DNA of 64,000 nt, taken from positions 186,001 through 250,000 of the forward strand of contig NZ_CP043732.1 in the NCBI RefSeq assembly GCF_014084045.1, in the 5' to 3' direction. Below the pieces are notes generated by a model. The model ran no database searches, had not been told where the DNA came from, and was given only the letters and a program-made list of their open reading frames with translations. This DNA comes from Microbacterium esteraromaticum (GTDB taxonomy: Bacteria; Actinomycetota; Actinomycetes; Actinomycetales; Microbacteriaceae). Position numbers and translations under genes: made by a program. Shown piece by piece: positions 47,280 through 56,288 of the stretch. How positions within the stretch are numbered: position 1 is the stretch's first letter; each line of letters starts with the position of its first letter.

Positions 47280-47295
47280 GTGTCAATATCGACAC
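47280..47295. promoter_or_regulatory. Palindromic operator abutting the aminotransferase start codon
   Basis: GTGTCAATATCGACAC, a 16-bp near-perfect palindrome (arms GTGTC/GACAC) ending directly at ATG 47296. No ribosome-binding sequence fits between, so the gene may be leaderless, with the operator over the promoter's -10 region. Confidence 0.5.
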
Positions 47296-48663
47296 ATGAA
47301 CACGGAACTGCAGCGGAAAGCGAAGGATCATCTCTGGATGCACTTCACTCGTCAGTCGACGGTGGCGTCATCCGATGTGCCGGTGATCGTCAAAGGCGAG
47401 GGTCACCACATCTGGGACTCGGCCGGCAAGAAGTACATCGACGGGCTCGCGGGCCTCTTCGTCGTCAACGCCGGCCACGGTCGGCGCCGCCTCGCCGAAG
47501 CGGCCGCGAAGCAGGCCCAGGAGCTCGCATTCTTCCCGTTGTGGTCGTATGCGCATCCCGCAGCCATCGAGCTGGCCGACCGGCTCGCCGCCGAAGCCCC
47601 CGGCGACCTCGACCGCGTGTTCTTCTCCACCAGTGGCAGCGAGGCCGTGGAGACGGCGTTCAAGCTCGCCAAGCAGTACTGGCGGCTTCGGGGCCGGCCG
47701 GGCAAGCACAAGGTGCTCTCCCGAGCGATCGCCTACCACGGCACCACCCAGGGCGCGCTGGCGATCACCGGCATCCCGGCGATGAAGGAGATGTTCGAGC
47801 CGGTGACGCCAGGCGGGTTCCGGGTGCCCAACACGAACATCTACCGCGCCGACGAGATGGGCGCCCCGTCCGAGCCCGACGCCTTCGCACGATGGGCGGC
47901 GGATCGCATCGAGGAGATGATCCTGTTCGAGGGGCCTGACACGGTCGCCGCGGTCTTCCTCGAGCCCGTGCAGAACTCGGGCGGATGCTTCCCGCCCCCT
48001 CCCGGATACTTCCAGCGCGTGCGCGAGATCTGCGACCGCCACGACGTGCTGCTCGTGTCGGATGAGGTCATCTGCGCATTCGGCCGTCTCGGCCACACCT
48101 TCGCCTGCGACGCGTTCGACTACGTCCCCGACATGATCACCTGCGCGAAGGGCATGACGAGCGGCTACTCCCCCATCGGAGCCACGATCATCTCGAGCCG
48201 GATCTATGAGCCGTTCGCCCAGGGCGACACCTTCTTCCCGCACGGGTACACCTTCGGCGGGCATCCGGTCTCGGCTGCGGTCGCGATGGCGAACCTCGAC
48301 ATCTTCGATGAAGAGGGCCTCAACGCACGCGTCCGCGAGAACTCGCCGCTGTTCCGCGCCGAGCTCGAGACTCTGCTCGACCTGCCGATCGTCGGCGACG
48401 TGCGCGGCGACGGCTACTTCTTCGGCATCGAGCTGGTCAAGGACAAGGCGAGCAAGCAGACGTTCGACGCCGAGGAGTCCGAGCGCCTGCTGCGCGGCTT
48501 CCTCTCGAAGGCCCTGTTCGACGCGGGTCTGTACTGCCGAGCCGACGACCGCGGCGACCCCGTGATCCAGCTCGCCCCGCCGCTGACGATCGGGCCGGCG
48601 GAGTTCCGCGAGATCGGCGACATCCTCCGAGGCGTGCTCGGCGAGGCATCCCGCATCATCTGA
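47296..48663 (+). CDS. Class III aminotransferase, putrescine/beta-alanine:pyruvate type
   Basis: 455 aa PLP enzyme. Motifs are FFSTSGSEAVETAFKLAKQY, SDEVICAFGRLG with the PLP Asp, and CAKGMTSGYSPIGATIIS with the PLP Lys. The pattern is that of omega-amino acid or polyamine aminotransferases (SpuC-like), which move an amino group from putrescine, beta-alanine or related amines to pyruvate. It faces a polyamine-type ABC transporter operon on the other strand, which fits a polyamine substrate. Control is probably through the palindrome at 47280. Confidence 0.9.
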   Translation: MNTELQRKAKDHLWMHFTRQSTVASSDVPVIVKGEGHHIWDSAGKKYIDGLAGLFVVNAGHGRRRLAEAAAKQAQELAFFPLWSYAHPAAIELADRLAAEAPGDLDRVFFSTSGSEAVETAFKLAKQYWRLRGRPGKHKVLSRAIAYHGTTQGALAITGIPAMKEMFEPVTPGGFRVPNTNIYRADEMGAPSEPDAFARWAADRIEEMILFEGPDTVAAVFLEPVQNSGGCFPPPPGYFQRVREICDRHDVLLVSDEVICAFGRLGHTFACDAFDYVPDMITCAKGMTSGYSPIGATIISSRIYEPFAQGDTFFPHGYTFGGHPVSAAVAMANLDIFDEEGLNARVRENSPLFRAELETLLDLPIVGDVRGDGYFFGIELVKDKASKQTFDAEESERLLRGFLSKALFDAGLYCRADDRGDPVIQLAPPLTIGPAEFREIGDILRGVLGEASRII

Positions 48664-48747
48664 CGCCGACACCCCCAGATATCGCCGAGACCCCCAGGTA
48701 TGTACGTCCATACCTGGGGGTCTCGGCGCTAAGGCGGGGTCTCGGCG
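48664..48747. repeat. Intergenic palindromic repeat with a 20-bp perfect hairpin
   Basis: The motif CGCCGAGACCCCCAGGTAT occurs here in several forms. There is a degenerate copy at 48664-48680, a full copy at 48683-48702, its exact reverse complement at 48709-48728, and a partial inverted copy at 48733-48747. The two full copies form a 20-bp stem with a 6-nt loop between the convergent aminotransferase and amidohydrolase genes. It can act as a terminator, but the extra copies look like a repetitive extragenic element. Confidence 0.7.
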
Positions 48748-48758
48748 ACAGCAGCGAC

Positions 48759-50417
48759 TCAGGCGGTGAAGACCTGCTCGCCCTCGACCCAGGTGCCGAG
48801 CACACGGGTGTTCCCGATCTCGGCGGCGGGCGCGTCGAACGGGTCTCGGTCGAGCAGCGCCAGGTCCGCCAGCATCCCGACCCGGATCACGCCGGTCTCG
48901 GACAGGCTGTTCACCCGCGCCGAACCCGCGGTGTACGCCTGCAGTGCGGTGCCGAGGTCGATGGCCTGCTCAGGAAGGAACGGCGGGTAGTCGCCCTCCC
49001 ACTCCGAAGGAGCCGACCGGCGGTTGACCGCCGTGTGGATCGCGGCCATGGGGTCGGGAGTCGACACCGACCAGTCGCTGCCCGCGGCGAGCGCGGCACC
49101 GGAGCGCAGCAGATCGCCGAACGGGTACTGCCAGCTGGAGCGCTGATCACCGAGGAACGGCAGTGTCAGGTCGACCATCTGCGGCTCGAGCGTGGCCCAC
49201 AGCATCTGCATGTTGGCCGTCACTCCGAGCCGGCGGAACCGAGGCACGTCGTCGGGATGCACCACCTGGATGTGCGAGATGTGGTGCGGATTGCCGAGCG
49301 GACCGTTGCGACGCAGCGCGGTCTCGACGGCATCGAGGCACTCGCGCACCGCCCTGTCTCCGATGGCATGGAAATGCAGGGTGAACCCCAGCGCATCCAG
49401 TCGCGCCGCCGCCTCGTTCAGCACCTCGGGATCGACGAACGAGATGCCGGCGTTCTCGGTGGGATGCCCGTGCCCGTCGCAGTACGGCTCGAGCATGGAC
49501 GCCGTGAAGTTCTCGGCGACGCCGTCCTGCATGATCTTGATGCTCGTCGCGGCGAAGCGGCGTCCGCCCGAGGCGCTCTCGCGCAGCGCGACGAGGTCGT
49601 CGATCTGCTCGAGTCCGCGTGTGCGGTCCCACCACAGCGAGCCCACCACACGGCCGGTCAGCTCGCCGGCACGATCCGCCGCGATGTACACCGGCAGCGG
49701 ATCGCCCGCATCGCTGTACTGCGTGCCGACGATGGCGTCCTGCCAGGCGGTGATCCCGAACGAGTGCAGATGCCGCTGCCCCACGGCCAGCGCCTCGCGC
49801 AGTCGCTCGGGCGGCTCGGCGGGCAACAGTCTGTTGACCAGCCCCATCGCGCCCTCGTGCAGCGTGCCGGTGGGTTCGCCTGCGGCGTCGCGCTCGATCC
49901 GTCCGTCGCTGGGATCCGGGGTGTCGCGTGTGATCCCGGCGAGGGCGAGCGCACGCGAATTCACCCACGCACCATGCCCGTCGCGGTTGGGCAGGAAGGC
50001 GGGCCGGTCGGGGACCACGCGGTCGAGAGCTGCGGCCGTCGGCGTGCCGCCGGGGAAGGCCGACATCTGCCAGCCGCCGCCCAGCACCCATCCGTCGTCC
50101 GGATGCCCGGCTGCATACTCCGCGATGCGCTGCAGATACGCATCCTGGGTCGACAGGTCGGCGAGGTCGCAGCGCAGCATGTCGAGTCCGCCCCACAGCG
50201 GGTGCACATGGGCGTCCTGGAAGCCGGGCAGCAGCATCCGCCCCTCCAGGTCGACCACCTCGGTGCCTGGCCCGATCAGCGCGACCGCGTCGCGGTCGAG
50301 TGCGACGATCCGCCCGCCGCTGACCGCGACCGCGTCAGCGCGAGACCGCGACGCGTCCGATACGAACACGCGGCCGCCGTAGGCGCCGCCGGTGAACACG
50401 AGGTCGGCGTGGGTCAT
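48759..50417 (-). CDS. Amidohydrolase family protein (YtcJ-like)
   Basis: 552 aa metal-dependent hydrolase. It has the N-terminal HxH metal site DAHVHPLWGG, a mid-region SIKIMQDGVAENF with the probable bridging Lys, HFHAIGDRAV for another metal His, and AAGSDWSVSTPDP for the catalytic Asp. Members cleave amide or imine bonds in exogenous compounds. The start is ATG 50417 after GGAGGATGAC. It is the last gene of the potA-like ABC operon, so it may process the imported substrate. Confidence 0.87.
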   Translation of the reverse strand: MTHADLVFTGGAYGGRVFVSDASRSRADAVAVSGGRIVALDRDAVALIGPGTEVVDLEGRMLLPGFQDAHVHPLWGGLDMLRCDLADLSTQDAYLQRIAEYAAGHPDDGWVLGGGWQMSAFPGGTPTAAALDRVVPDRPAFLPNRDGHGAWVNSRALALAGITRDTPDPSDGRIERDAAGEPTGTLHEGAMGLVNRLLPAEPPERLREALAVGQRHLHSFGITAWQDAIVGTQYSDAGDPLPVYIAADRAGELTGRVVGSLWWDRTRGLEQIDDLVALRESASGGRRFAATSIKIMQDGVAENFTASMLEPYCDGHGHPTENAGISFVDPEVLNEAAARLDALGFTLHFHAIGDRAVRECLDAVETALRRNGPLGNPHHISHIQVVHPDDVPRFRRLGVTANMQMLWATLEPQMVDLTLPFLGDQRSSWQYPFGDLLRSGAALAAGSDWSVSTPDPMAAIHTAVNRRSAPSEWEGDYPPFLPEQAIDLGTALQAYTAGSARVNSLSETGVIRVGMLADLALLDRDPFDAPAAEIGNTRVLGTWVEGEQVFTA

Positions 50418-50418
50418 G

Positions 50419-51282
50419 TCATCCTCCTGCCATCGTCCTGGCGATCTCGGTCGTGGAGTCGCCCGCGCGCTTGAGCACATACGCGACGAGCGCGAGAGAG
50501 ACGAGCGTCAGCAGCAGCATCACGGTCGACACCGCTGCGATCTCGGGCCGCAGCCCGCTGCGCAACGAGCTGAGCACGTACACCGGCCAGGGCGTCGTGC
50601 CCGAGACCTGCACGAACGCCGAGACGACCGTGTTGTCGAGGCTGAGCGTGAACGAGAGCAGGAACCCCGCCAGCACTGCCGGCATCGCCAGCGGCAGGGT
50701 CACCCTGAGGAAGGTGCGCACCGGCGGTGCGTACAGGTCGGCCGAGGCCTCCTCCAGGCGCGCGTCGAGACCGACCAGTCGCGCCCGCACGATGTACGAG
50801 ACGATCGCGATCGAGAACAGCGAGTGACCGACCACGAGGCGCACGGTGCCGTCGTTGAACATCGAAAGGCCGAGGTCCTGACCGAGGAAGACGAGCCAGG
50901 GCAGCAGCGCGACGGCGTCGACGATCTCGGGCGTCACCGAGACCAGCAGAAGCAGTCCGAGGAACCACCACACCCACTTGCCTGGGCGCCGTGCCATGGC
51001 TATCCCCGCGAGCGTGCCGAGCACGGCGGCGAAGAGAGCCGCGATCAGACCGGTGCGCAGCGACACCATGACCGCATCGCGGATCACCGGCTTCTCCACC
51101 AGCGCGGCGAACGGCGCGAAGCTGAAGCCGTCCCACGCCACCAGCAGGCGGCCCGAGTTGAACGAGGCGATGATGATGACGACGATCGGAAGGAACAGGA
51201 ACGCGTAGACCGCCATCGACCAGATGCCCAGCAGGCGATCGCCCACGGCGGTGCCGCGACGGCGAGTGCGGATGTCACTCAT
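50419..51282 (-). CDS. ABC transporter permease, PotC-like
   Basis: 287 aa with six predicted helices and the permease EAA loop (LEEASADLYAPPVRTFLRVT), as in the spermidine/putrescine permease PotC. It pairs with the PotB-like permease: its ATG overlaps that gene's TGA (51279-51282). The amidohydrolase begins two bases past its stop. Confidence 0.88.
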   Translation of the reverse strand: MSDIRTRRRGTAVGDRLLGIWSMAVYAFLFLPIVVIIIASFNSGRLLVAWDGFSFAPFAALVEKPVIRDAVMVSLRTGLIAALFAAVLGTLAGIAMARRPGKWVWWFLGLLLLVSVTPEIVDAVALLPWLVFLGQDLGLSMFNDGTVRLVVGHSLFSIAIVSYIVRARLVGLDARLEEASADLYAPPVRTFLRVTLPLAMPAVLAGFLLSFTLSLDNTVVSAFVQVSGTTPWPVYVLSSLRSGLRPEIAAVSTVMLLLTLVSLALVAYVLKRAGDSTTEIARTMAGG

Positions 51283-52163
51283 GATGCCTCCCCGAGGACG
51301 AGCCGGCTGCGGTTTCTGAAGGGCAGGGAGATCAGCCAGAGGATCCCTGCGGCGACCCCGATCGTCAGCATGATCACGATGATCAGCAGCACGGCCATCG
51401 CCGAGCCCAGCGCCCAGTTCTGCGCGGTGCCGAACTGGCTCGCCACGAGCTGGCCGATCATGTTGCCCTGCGCCCCGCCGAGGACGGTCGCGGTGATGTA
51501 GTCGCCCATCAGCGGGATGAACACCAGAAGCACACCGGCGATGATGCCGGGCCGCGCGAGCGGGACGGTCACCTGCAGGAAGGTGCGCACGCCGTTCGCG
51601 CCGAGGTCCTTGCTGGCCTCGCGCAGCGGCGTGCCGACGCGGTCGAACGCGACGTACAGCGGAAGGATCATCAGCGGCAGGTAGTTGTACACCACGCCGA
51701 TCAGCACGGCCGTGCGGGTGTAGAGCACCTCGATCGGTCCGTCGATCGCTCCCATCCCCTGCAGCAGCGATGAGAGCCATCCCTCGGGCGAGAGGATCAC
51801 CTGCCAGCCGAGCGTTCGCACCAGGAAGTTCGTCCAGAACGGCACCATCACGAGCGCGATGAGCAGCCCGCGACGCGAGGGTGGCGCCTTCACTGCCATC
51901 CAGTACGCGACCGGCCCGCCGATCAGCAGGCACAGGACGGTGCCGATGATGCCGACCCAGAGCGTGTTCTGGAAGGTCGCGAAGAACGTCGGCGACATCG
52001 CCTCGGCATAGCGGTCGAACGAGAGCACGTCGTTGGCGTGCGTTCCGAAGATGCCGGGCTTGTAGCCGAAGCTGAACCACACGACCATCCCGATGGGCGC
52101 GATGAAGAACAGCGCCAGCCACACCCACGCGGGCACAGCCAGCCCGAAGCGAGGACTACGCAC
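51279..52163 (-). CDS. ABC transporter permease, PotB-like
   Basis: 294 aa with six helices and the EAA loop LREASKDLGANGVRTFLQVT. N-terminal PAWVWLALFFIAPIGMVVWF matches PotB-type permeases of polyamine importers. It starts at GTG 52163, overlapping the end of the binding-protein gene by 8 bp. Confidence 0.88.
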   Translation of the reverse strand: MRSPRFGLAVPAWVWLALFFIAPIGMVVWFSFGYKPGIFGTHANDVLSFDRYAEAMSPTFFATFQNTLWVGIIGTVLCLLIGGPVAYWMAVKAPPSRRGLLIALVMVPFWTNFLVRTLGWQVILSPEGWLSSLLQGMGAIDGPIEVLYTRTAVLIGVVYNYLPLMILPLYVAFDRVGTPLREASKDLGANGVRTFLQVTVPLARPGIIAGVLLVFIPLMGDYITATVLGGAQGNMIGQLVASQFGTAQNWALGSAMAVLLIIVIMLTIGVAAGILWLISLPFRNRSRLVLGEAS

Positions 52164-53333
52164 CGGCAGCGGCCTTGGTCTTGTTCCAGATCTCGACGAC
52201 GCGCGCCTGAGCCTCGGTCACCTTGCCCTCGTGCATCGTCTTCACCTGAGCCTCGTCGAAGAACACCATGTCGAGCATCTCGAGACCCGCCTCCTCTGCG
52301 GCGGCCTTGATGCCCGCAGCTCCCGTGTCGTAGCCGATGTAGTCGACCTGCGCGAGCTGGTTCTCGGGCGTGAGGATGTAGTTCAGGAAGGCATGCGCGG
52401 CCTCGGGATGCGGCGCCCCTTCGACCAGCGCCCAGTTGTCCATCCACAGCTCGGTGTCCGGCGCGCCGAGCACCCACTGCCAGCGGTCGGGGTCGGGCGA
52501 CTCCTGGATGCCGATGCGGGCGTCGCCGTTCCACGACTGCATGAGCACGTGCGAGGCCTGCGGGATCGCCGCGCCGCCGGGGTACGAGTCGAATGCCGAG
52601 ATGTGCGGTGCCAGCTCTTCCACGAGGAACTTCTCGCACGCGTCGAGATCGGCGGGATCGGTGGTGTTCCAGTCGATGCCGTTGGCCCAGTAGTAGATGC
52701 CGCCGAGGGGCGCCGGGTCATCGAGCACCGAGGTCTTGCCCGACGCCTCGTTCTTCGCCGCGTCGATGAAGTCGCTCCACGTCTTCAGCTCACGCGTGAT
52801 GACGGTCTTGTCGTACACGAACCCGGTGGTGCCCCAGGCCTTGCAGATGGAGTACTCGTTCTTCGGATCCCACGCGCGACCGAGGAAGGCGGGATCCATG
52901 TGCTCGATGTTCGGGATGAGGTCCAGGTTGAGCTTCGCGAGCAGACCGTTCTCGATCATCTGCGGGATGAACACTCCGGTCGGCACGACGAGGTCGTAGC
53001 CGCTGGTGCCCTTGGCGGCGACGAGCTTGGCGATCATCTCCTCGTTGGAGTTGAAGGTGTCCATGACGACCTTCGCACCCTCGTCGTTCGTGAACGCCTC
53101 GATCACCTCGGGGGCGTCGTACTCCCCCAGCTGTAGATCGAGAGCTTGTCCTCCACGGCGCCGCCGGTGGCTCGGGGGGCGGGCTTCCCCGAGCCACCGG
53201 GCGAGCAGGCGGTGAGAACCCCGGCGGCACCCAGCGCGGCCACGACGCCGATGAACCCGCGGCGGGTGAGCTGATGGCGGACGACCGGCGCGATACTGCT
53301 GTCGGCGAGGATGCGGATGCTGTTGTCGTTCAT
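52156..53333 (-). pseudogene. Polyamine-type ABC transporter substrate-binding lipoprotein, frameshifted
   Basis: PotD/F-like extracellular binding protein, about 392 aa when repaired. The N-terminus (53333 downwards) has a twin-arginine-like signal (LTRRGFIGVVAALGAAG) and a lipobox LTAC, followed by DKLSIYSWG. It then shifts frame to STTPPR-stop. The other frame resumes exactly with EYDAPEVIEAFTNDEG and runs to 52156. One C added to the five-C run at 53124-53128 restores the PotD-like DKLSIYSWGEYDAPE. The rest, such as MIENGLLAKLNLDLIPNIEH and GAPHPEAAHAFLNYILTPEN, is intact. An intact gene with a sequencing error is more likely than a true pseudogene. Confidence 0.88.
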
Positions 53334-53387
53334 GGGAGCACTCCTTCGTGCGATGCGGGTATTCGGGATCTGGTGGATGGATACCGG

Positions 53388-54545
53388 TCAGACGGCGGCG
53401 CGGTCGGGCAGGGCGATCACGTGCGTGGCCGCCGTCGGCGCGCCCTCGGCCGCGAAGAGGCGCACGTCGCCGGGCGACCAGGTGCACCGCACCCGCTGGT
53501 CGACGGCGACGGGCGGCGCCGTCGGGGCCGGAGTGCGCACCAGCAGCGTCTGCTCGCCGTCGATGCCCACGACCACCTGCAGCGTCTCGCCGAGGTATGA
53601 GACGCCGAGCACTCGGCCGTCGATGCCGAACCCGTCTGCATCCGCCGTCTCGATGCGGATGAACTCGGGCCGGACGGCCGCGACAGCGGCATCCCCCACC
53701 GCGACCCGCTGGGCTCCCCACGTGCCGTGGATCAGTCCCACACTCGTGTCGACGGCGTCGCCCTGAGCAGTGCCGCTGAGGAAGTTCTGCTGGCCGATGA
53801 ACGAGGCGACATACGCCGAGGCCGGCGCGGCGTAGATCCGATCGGGCGCGTCGAGCTGCTCGATGCGCCCGGCCCGCATCACGGCGATCCGGTCGCTCAT
53901 CGACAGCGCCTCGCCCTGATCATGGGTGACGAACACGAAGGTCGTGCCGAGCCGGGACTGCAGGAGCTTCAGCTCGACCTGCATCTCCTCGCGCAGCTGG
54001 CGGTCTAGGGCTGCGAGCGGCTCGTCCAGCAGCAGGACGCTCGGTCGGTTGATCAGCGCGCGCGACAGGGCGATGCGCTGCTGCTGTCCGCCCGAGAGCA
54101 TGGTCGGCTTTCGATCGGCGAAGCGGCGCAGCTGCACCATGTCGAGTGCGGCGATGACGCGCTCGCGCTGCTCGGCCTTCGGCACGCGACGCTGCTGCAG
54201 ACCGTAGGCGACGTTCTCGGCGACGGTCATGTGCGGGAACAGCGCGTACGCCTGGAAGACCGTGTTCACCTCCCGGCGGTGCGGGGGCAGGCCGAGCACG
54301 CTGCGGCCCGAGATGCGGATGTCGCCGCTGTCGGGATGCTCGAAGCCGGCGATCATGCGCAGGGTCGTGGTCTTGCCGCACCCCGACGGGCCGAGCAGCG
54401 AGAGGAACTCGCCAGGCTGGATCGACAGCGACAGATCGTCGACCGCTGTCGCGTCACCGTAGTGCTTGGTGACGCCGACGATGTCGACGCCTCCGGTGCC
54501 GGGCTCTGCCGTCGTGACGGCGGCCGCGGATGCGGGCTGTGCCAT
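53388..54545 (-). CDS. potA: ABC transporter ATP-binding protein, PotA-like
   Basis: 385 aa. It has Walker A GPSGCGKTTT, signature LSGGQQQR, Walker B LLLDEPLAALD, H-loop VTHDQ, and a C-terminal TOBE domain as in PotA/UgpC-type importers. It powers uptake with the two permeases and the binding protein in the same operon. GGAGG lies four bases before ATG 54545. The promoter region contains a 16-bp palindrome at 54566. Confidence 0.9.
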   Translation of the reverse strand: MAQPASAAAVTTAEPGTGGVDIVGVTKHYGDATAVDDLSLSIQPGEFLSLLGPSGCGKTTTLRMIAGFEHPDSGDIRISGRSVLGLPPHRREVNTVFQAYALFPHMTVAENVAYGLQQRRVPKAEQRERVIAALDMVQLRRFADRKPTMLSGGQQQRIALSRALINRPSVLLLDEPLAALDRQLREEMQVELKLLQSRLGTTFVFVTHDQGEALSMSDRIAVMRAGRIEQLDAPDRIYAAPASAYVASFIGQQNFLSGTAQGDAVDTSVGLIHGTWGAQRVAVGDAAVAAVRPEFIRIETADADGFGIDGRVLGVSYLGETLQVVVGIDGEQTLLVRTPAPTAPPVAVDQRVRCTWSPGDVRLFAAEGAPTAATHVIALPDRAAV

Positions 54546-54565
54546 GGAACCTCCACGTTGAGTTC

Positions 54566-54581
54566 TGACTGACGCCAGTCA
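54566..54581. promoter_or_regulatory. Candidate operator upstream of the potA-like operon
   Basis: TGACTGACGCCAGTCA, palindromic at 14 of 16 positions, 20 bp upstream of the potA-like ATG. It is unlike the palindrome in front of the aminotransferase, so the two convergent units probably have different regulators. Confidence 0.5.
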
Positions 54582-54678
54582 AGCACAGTCGGACGTGGAG
54601 GTACAGCGAAAATCGCAGAATGTGATGAAGTCGGCGACGATATCCGTCGTCAACTGATCATGTTCCTGCGGATATGGT

Positions 54679-54951
54679 CTACTTGCGGTCGAAGTCGAAG
54701 GCCTTCAGCAGCTCTCCGACCGCCGTCTCGCGCTCATCGCCGCCCTCCTCGAACATGTGCGTCACATGCGTGCGCAGGTGATTCTCGAGCAGCAGCCGGT
54801 TGAGCGACTCGAGCGAGCGCTGCACGGCACGCGACTGCGTGATGATGTCCATGCAGTACTCCTCGTTCTCGATCATGCGCGCGATGCCGCGCAGCTGACC
54901 CTCGAGGATGCTGGTGCGGTGCAGAGCGCGCTTCTTGATGTCGTCGATCAC
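54679..54951 (-). CDS. CsoR/FrmR-family metal-sensitive repressor (DUF156) with Cys-His-His site
   Basis: 90 aa all-helical DUF156 regulator. The copper-sensing CsoR ligand set is Cys-His-Cys with 25- and 4-residue spacing. Here the equivalent positions are Cys33 (EEYCMDI), His58 and His62 (ENHLRTHV), so the last ligand is His instead of Cys. Such proteins repress metal or sulfide/aldehyde resistance genes. None is adjacent, so the target is elsewhere or the gene controls itself. The start is GTG 54951 after AAGGG. It is divergent from the DUF445 gene. Confidence 0.88.
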   Translation of the reverse strand: MIDDIKKRALHRTSILEGQLRGIARMIENEEYCMDIITQSRAVQRSLESLNRLLLENHLRTHVTHMFEEGGDERETAVGELLKAFDFDRK

Positions 54952-54985
54952 CCTTCGAGCCTAGTCACCGTGAAAGGATGTCGGC

Positions 54986-56263
54986 ATGTCGCGAACACCG
55001 ATGGCGCTGCTCTCGCCCGCCGATCAGGAGCGACTGCGCAGTCTGCGCCGGATGAAGGCCGTCGCCCTCGGCGCCCTGCTGTTCATGGCCGTGCTCTTCG
55101 TGGTCTCGTTCTGGCTCGAATCCAGGCATCCGTGGCTCGGATACGTCCGCGCCGCCGCCGAGGGCGGCATGGTCGGCGCTCTCGCCGACTGGTTCGCGGT
55201 GACCGCCCTGTTCCGCCGGCCGCTGGGGCTCCCCATCCCCCACACCGCGATCATCCCGAACCGCAAGGACGAGATCGGGCGCACGCTCGGCGAGTTCGTC
55301 GAGACGAACTTCCTCGCGGCCGATGTCGTGCGCGACAAGCTGTCGCGCACGGCGCTCTCGCAGAGGCTCGGTGAGTGGCTGCGGGTGCCGGCGCACGCCG
55401 AGCGGGTCACCGCCGAGGCATCGACCGCCGCCACAGCCGTGCTGCATGCGCTCAGCGACGACGACGTGCAGGGTCTCATCGCCGATCTCGCTCGCGAGCA
55501 CCTGATCGAACCCGACTGGGCGCCCACGGCCGGCGGCTGGCTGCAGCGGATCGTGGAGGCCGACGCGCACCGCAGCGCCGTCGATCTCGCCGTCGACAGC
55601 ATCGGGTCGTGGCTCGACAGCAACGCCGCCGCCTTCCAGGGGCTCATCTCGCGCCGCCTGCCGAGCTGGGTTCCGCGGCTCGCGCACCGCTTCGTCGACG
55701 AGACCGCCTATGCCGAGGCGGTCAAGTTCGTCCGCGCCGTGCAGGCCGATCCCCGGCATCCTGCCCGCCTCGCCATAGACGGCTACCTGGCCCGTCTCGC
55801 CGACGGGCTGCAGCACGATCCCGCGATGCGTTCGCGGCTCGAGGGCGCGAAGACCAGCCTGTTCGACAGCCCGCGCGTCGGCGAACTCGCCGCACAGCTC
55901 TGGAACACGGCGAAGTCCGGCCTGCTCACCGCACTCGCCGACCCCCGCAGCGGGCTGAGGGTGCGCGCTTCGCAGGCCGTGGCGGAGATCGGTGACCGTC
56001 TCGCGACCGAGCCGGCGCTTCAGGCCCGCGTCGACGGGTGGGTCACCGACGCCGCGGTCTTCCTCGTCGACCGGTACCGGCACGACATCGCGTCGATCAT
56101 CACCGACACGGTCGAGAAATGGGATCCCGCCGAGACGACCGAGAAGATCGAGCTCATGGTCGGCCGGGACCTGCAGTACATCCGCCTGAACGGCACCGTG
56201 GTCGGGGCCCTCGCCGGCCTCGCGATCTACGCCGTCGCCCACGCCCTGATCCCCGGCGTCTGA
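54986..56263 (+). CDS. DUF445 domain-containing membrane protein
   Basis: 425 aa with an N-terminal hydrophobic helix (about residues 28-46) and a C-terminal one (VVGALAGLAIYAVAHALI). The DUF445 hallmark is the EGGMVGALADWFAVTALFRR segment near residue 60, followed by HTAIIPNRKDEIGRTLGEFV. Members are probably membrane-anchored with a large soluble region, and the function is unknown. Confidence 0.85.
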   Translation: MSRTPMALLSPADQERLRSLRRMKAVALGALLFMAVLFVVSFWLESRHPWLGYVRAAAEGGMVGALADWFAVTALFRRPLGLPIPHTAIIPNRKDEIGRTLGEFVETNFLAADVVRDKLSRTALSQRLGEWLRVPAHAERVTAEASTAATAVLHALSDDDVQGLIADLAREHLIEPDWAPTAGGWLQRIVEADAHRSAVDLAVDSIGSWLDSNAAAFQGLISRRLPSWVPRLAHRFVDETAYAEAVKFVRAVQADPRHPARLAIDGYLARLADGLQHDPAMRSRLEGAKTSLFDSPRVGELAAQLWNTAKSGLLTALADPRSGLRVRASQAVAEIGDRLATEPALQARVDGWVTDAAVFLVDRYRHDIASIITDTVEKWDPAETTEKIELMVGRDLQYIRLNGTVVGALAGLAIYAVAHALIPGV

Positions 56264-56288
56264 CCCGCCTCTCCTGTTACGGCTCGCC

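Noticed and set aside
53331..53721. Extension of the ABC binding-protein frame into the potA-like gene
   Set aside because: The sequence upstream of the frameshift is a shadow of the potA-like gene's C-terminus; the true N-terminus with signal peptide is in the other frame.
54600..54675. Short GATATCCG/CGGATAT repeat after the CsoR-type gene as a terminator
   Set aside because: Seven-bp arms separated by more than 20 nt with no supporting features; too weak to call.
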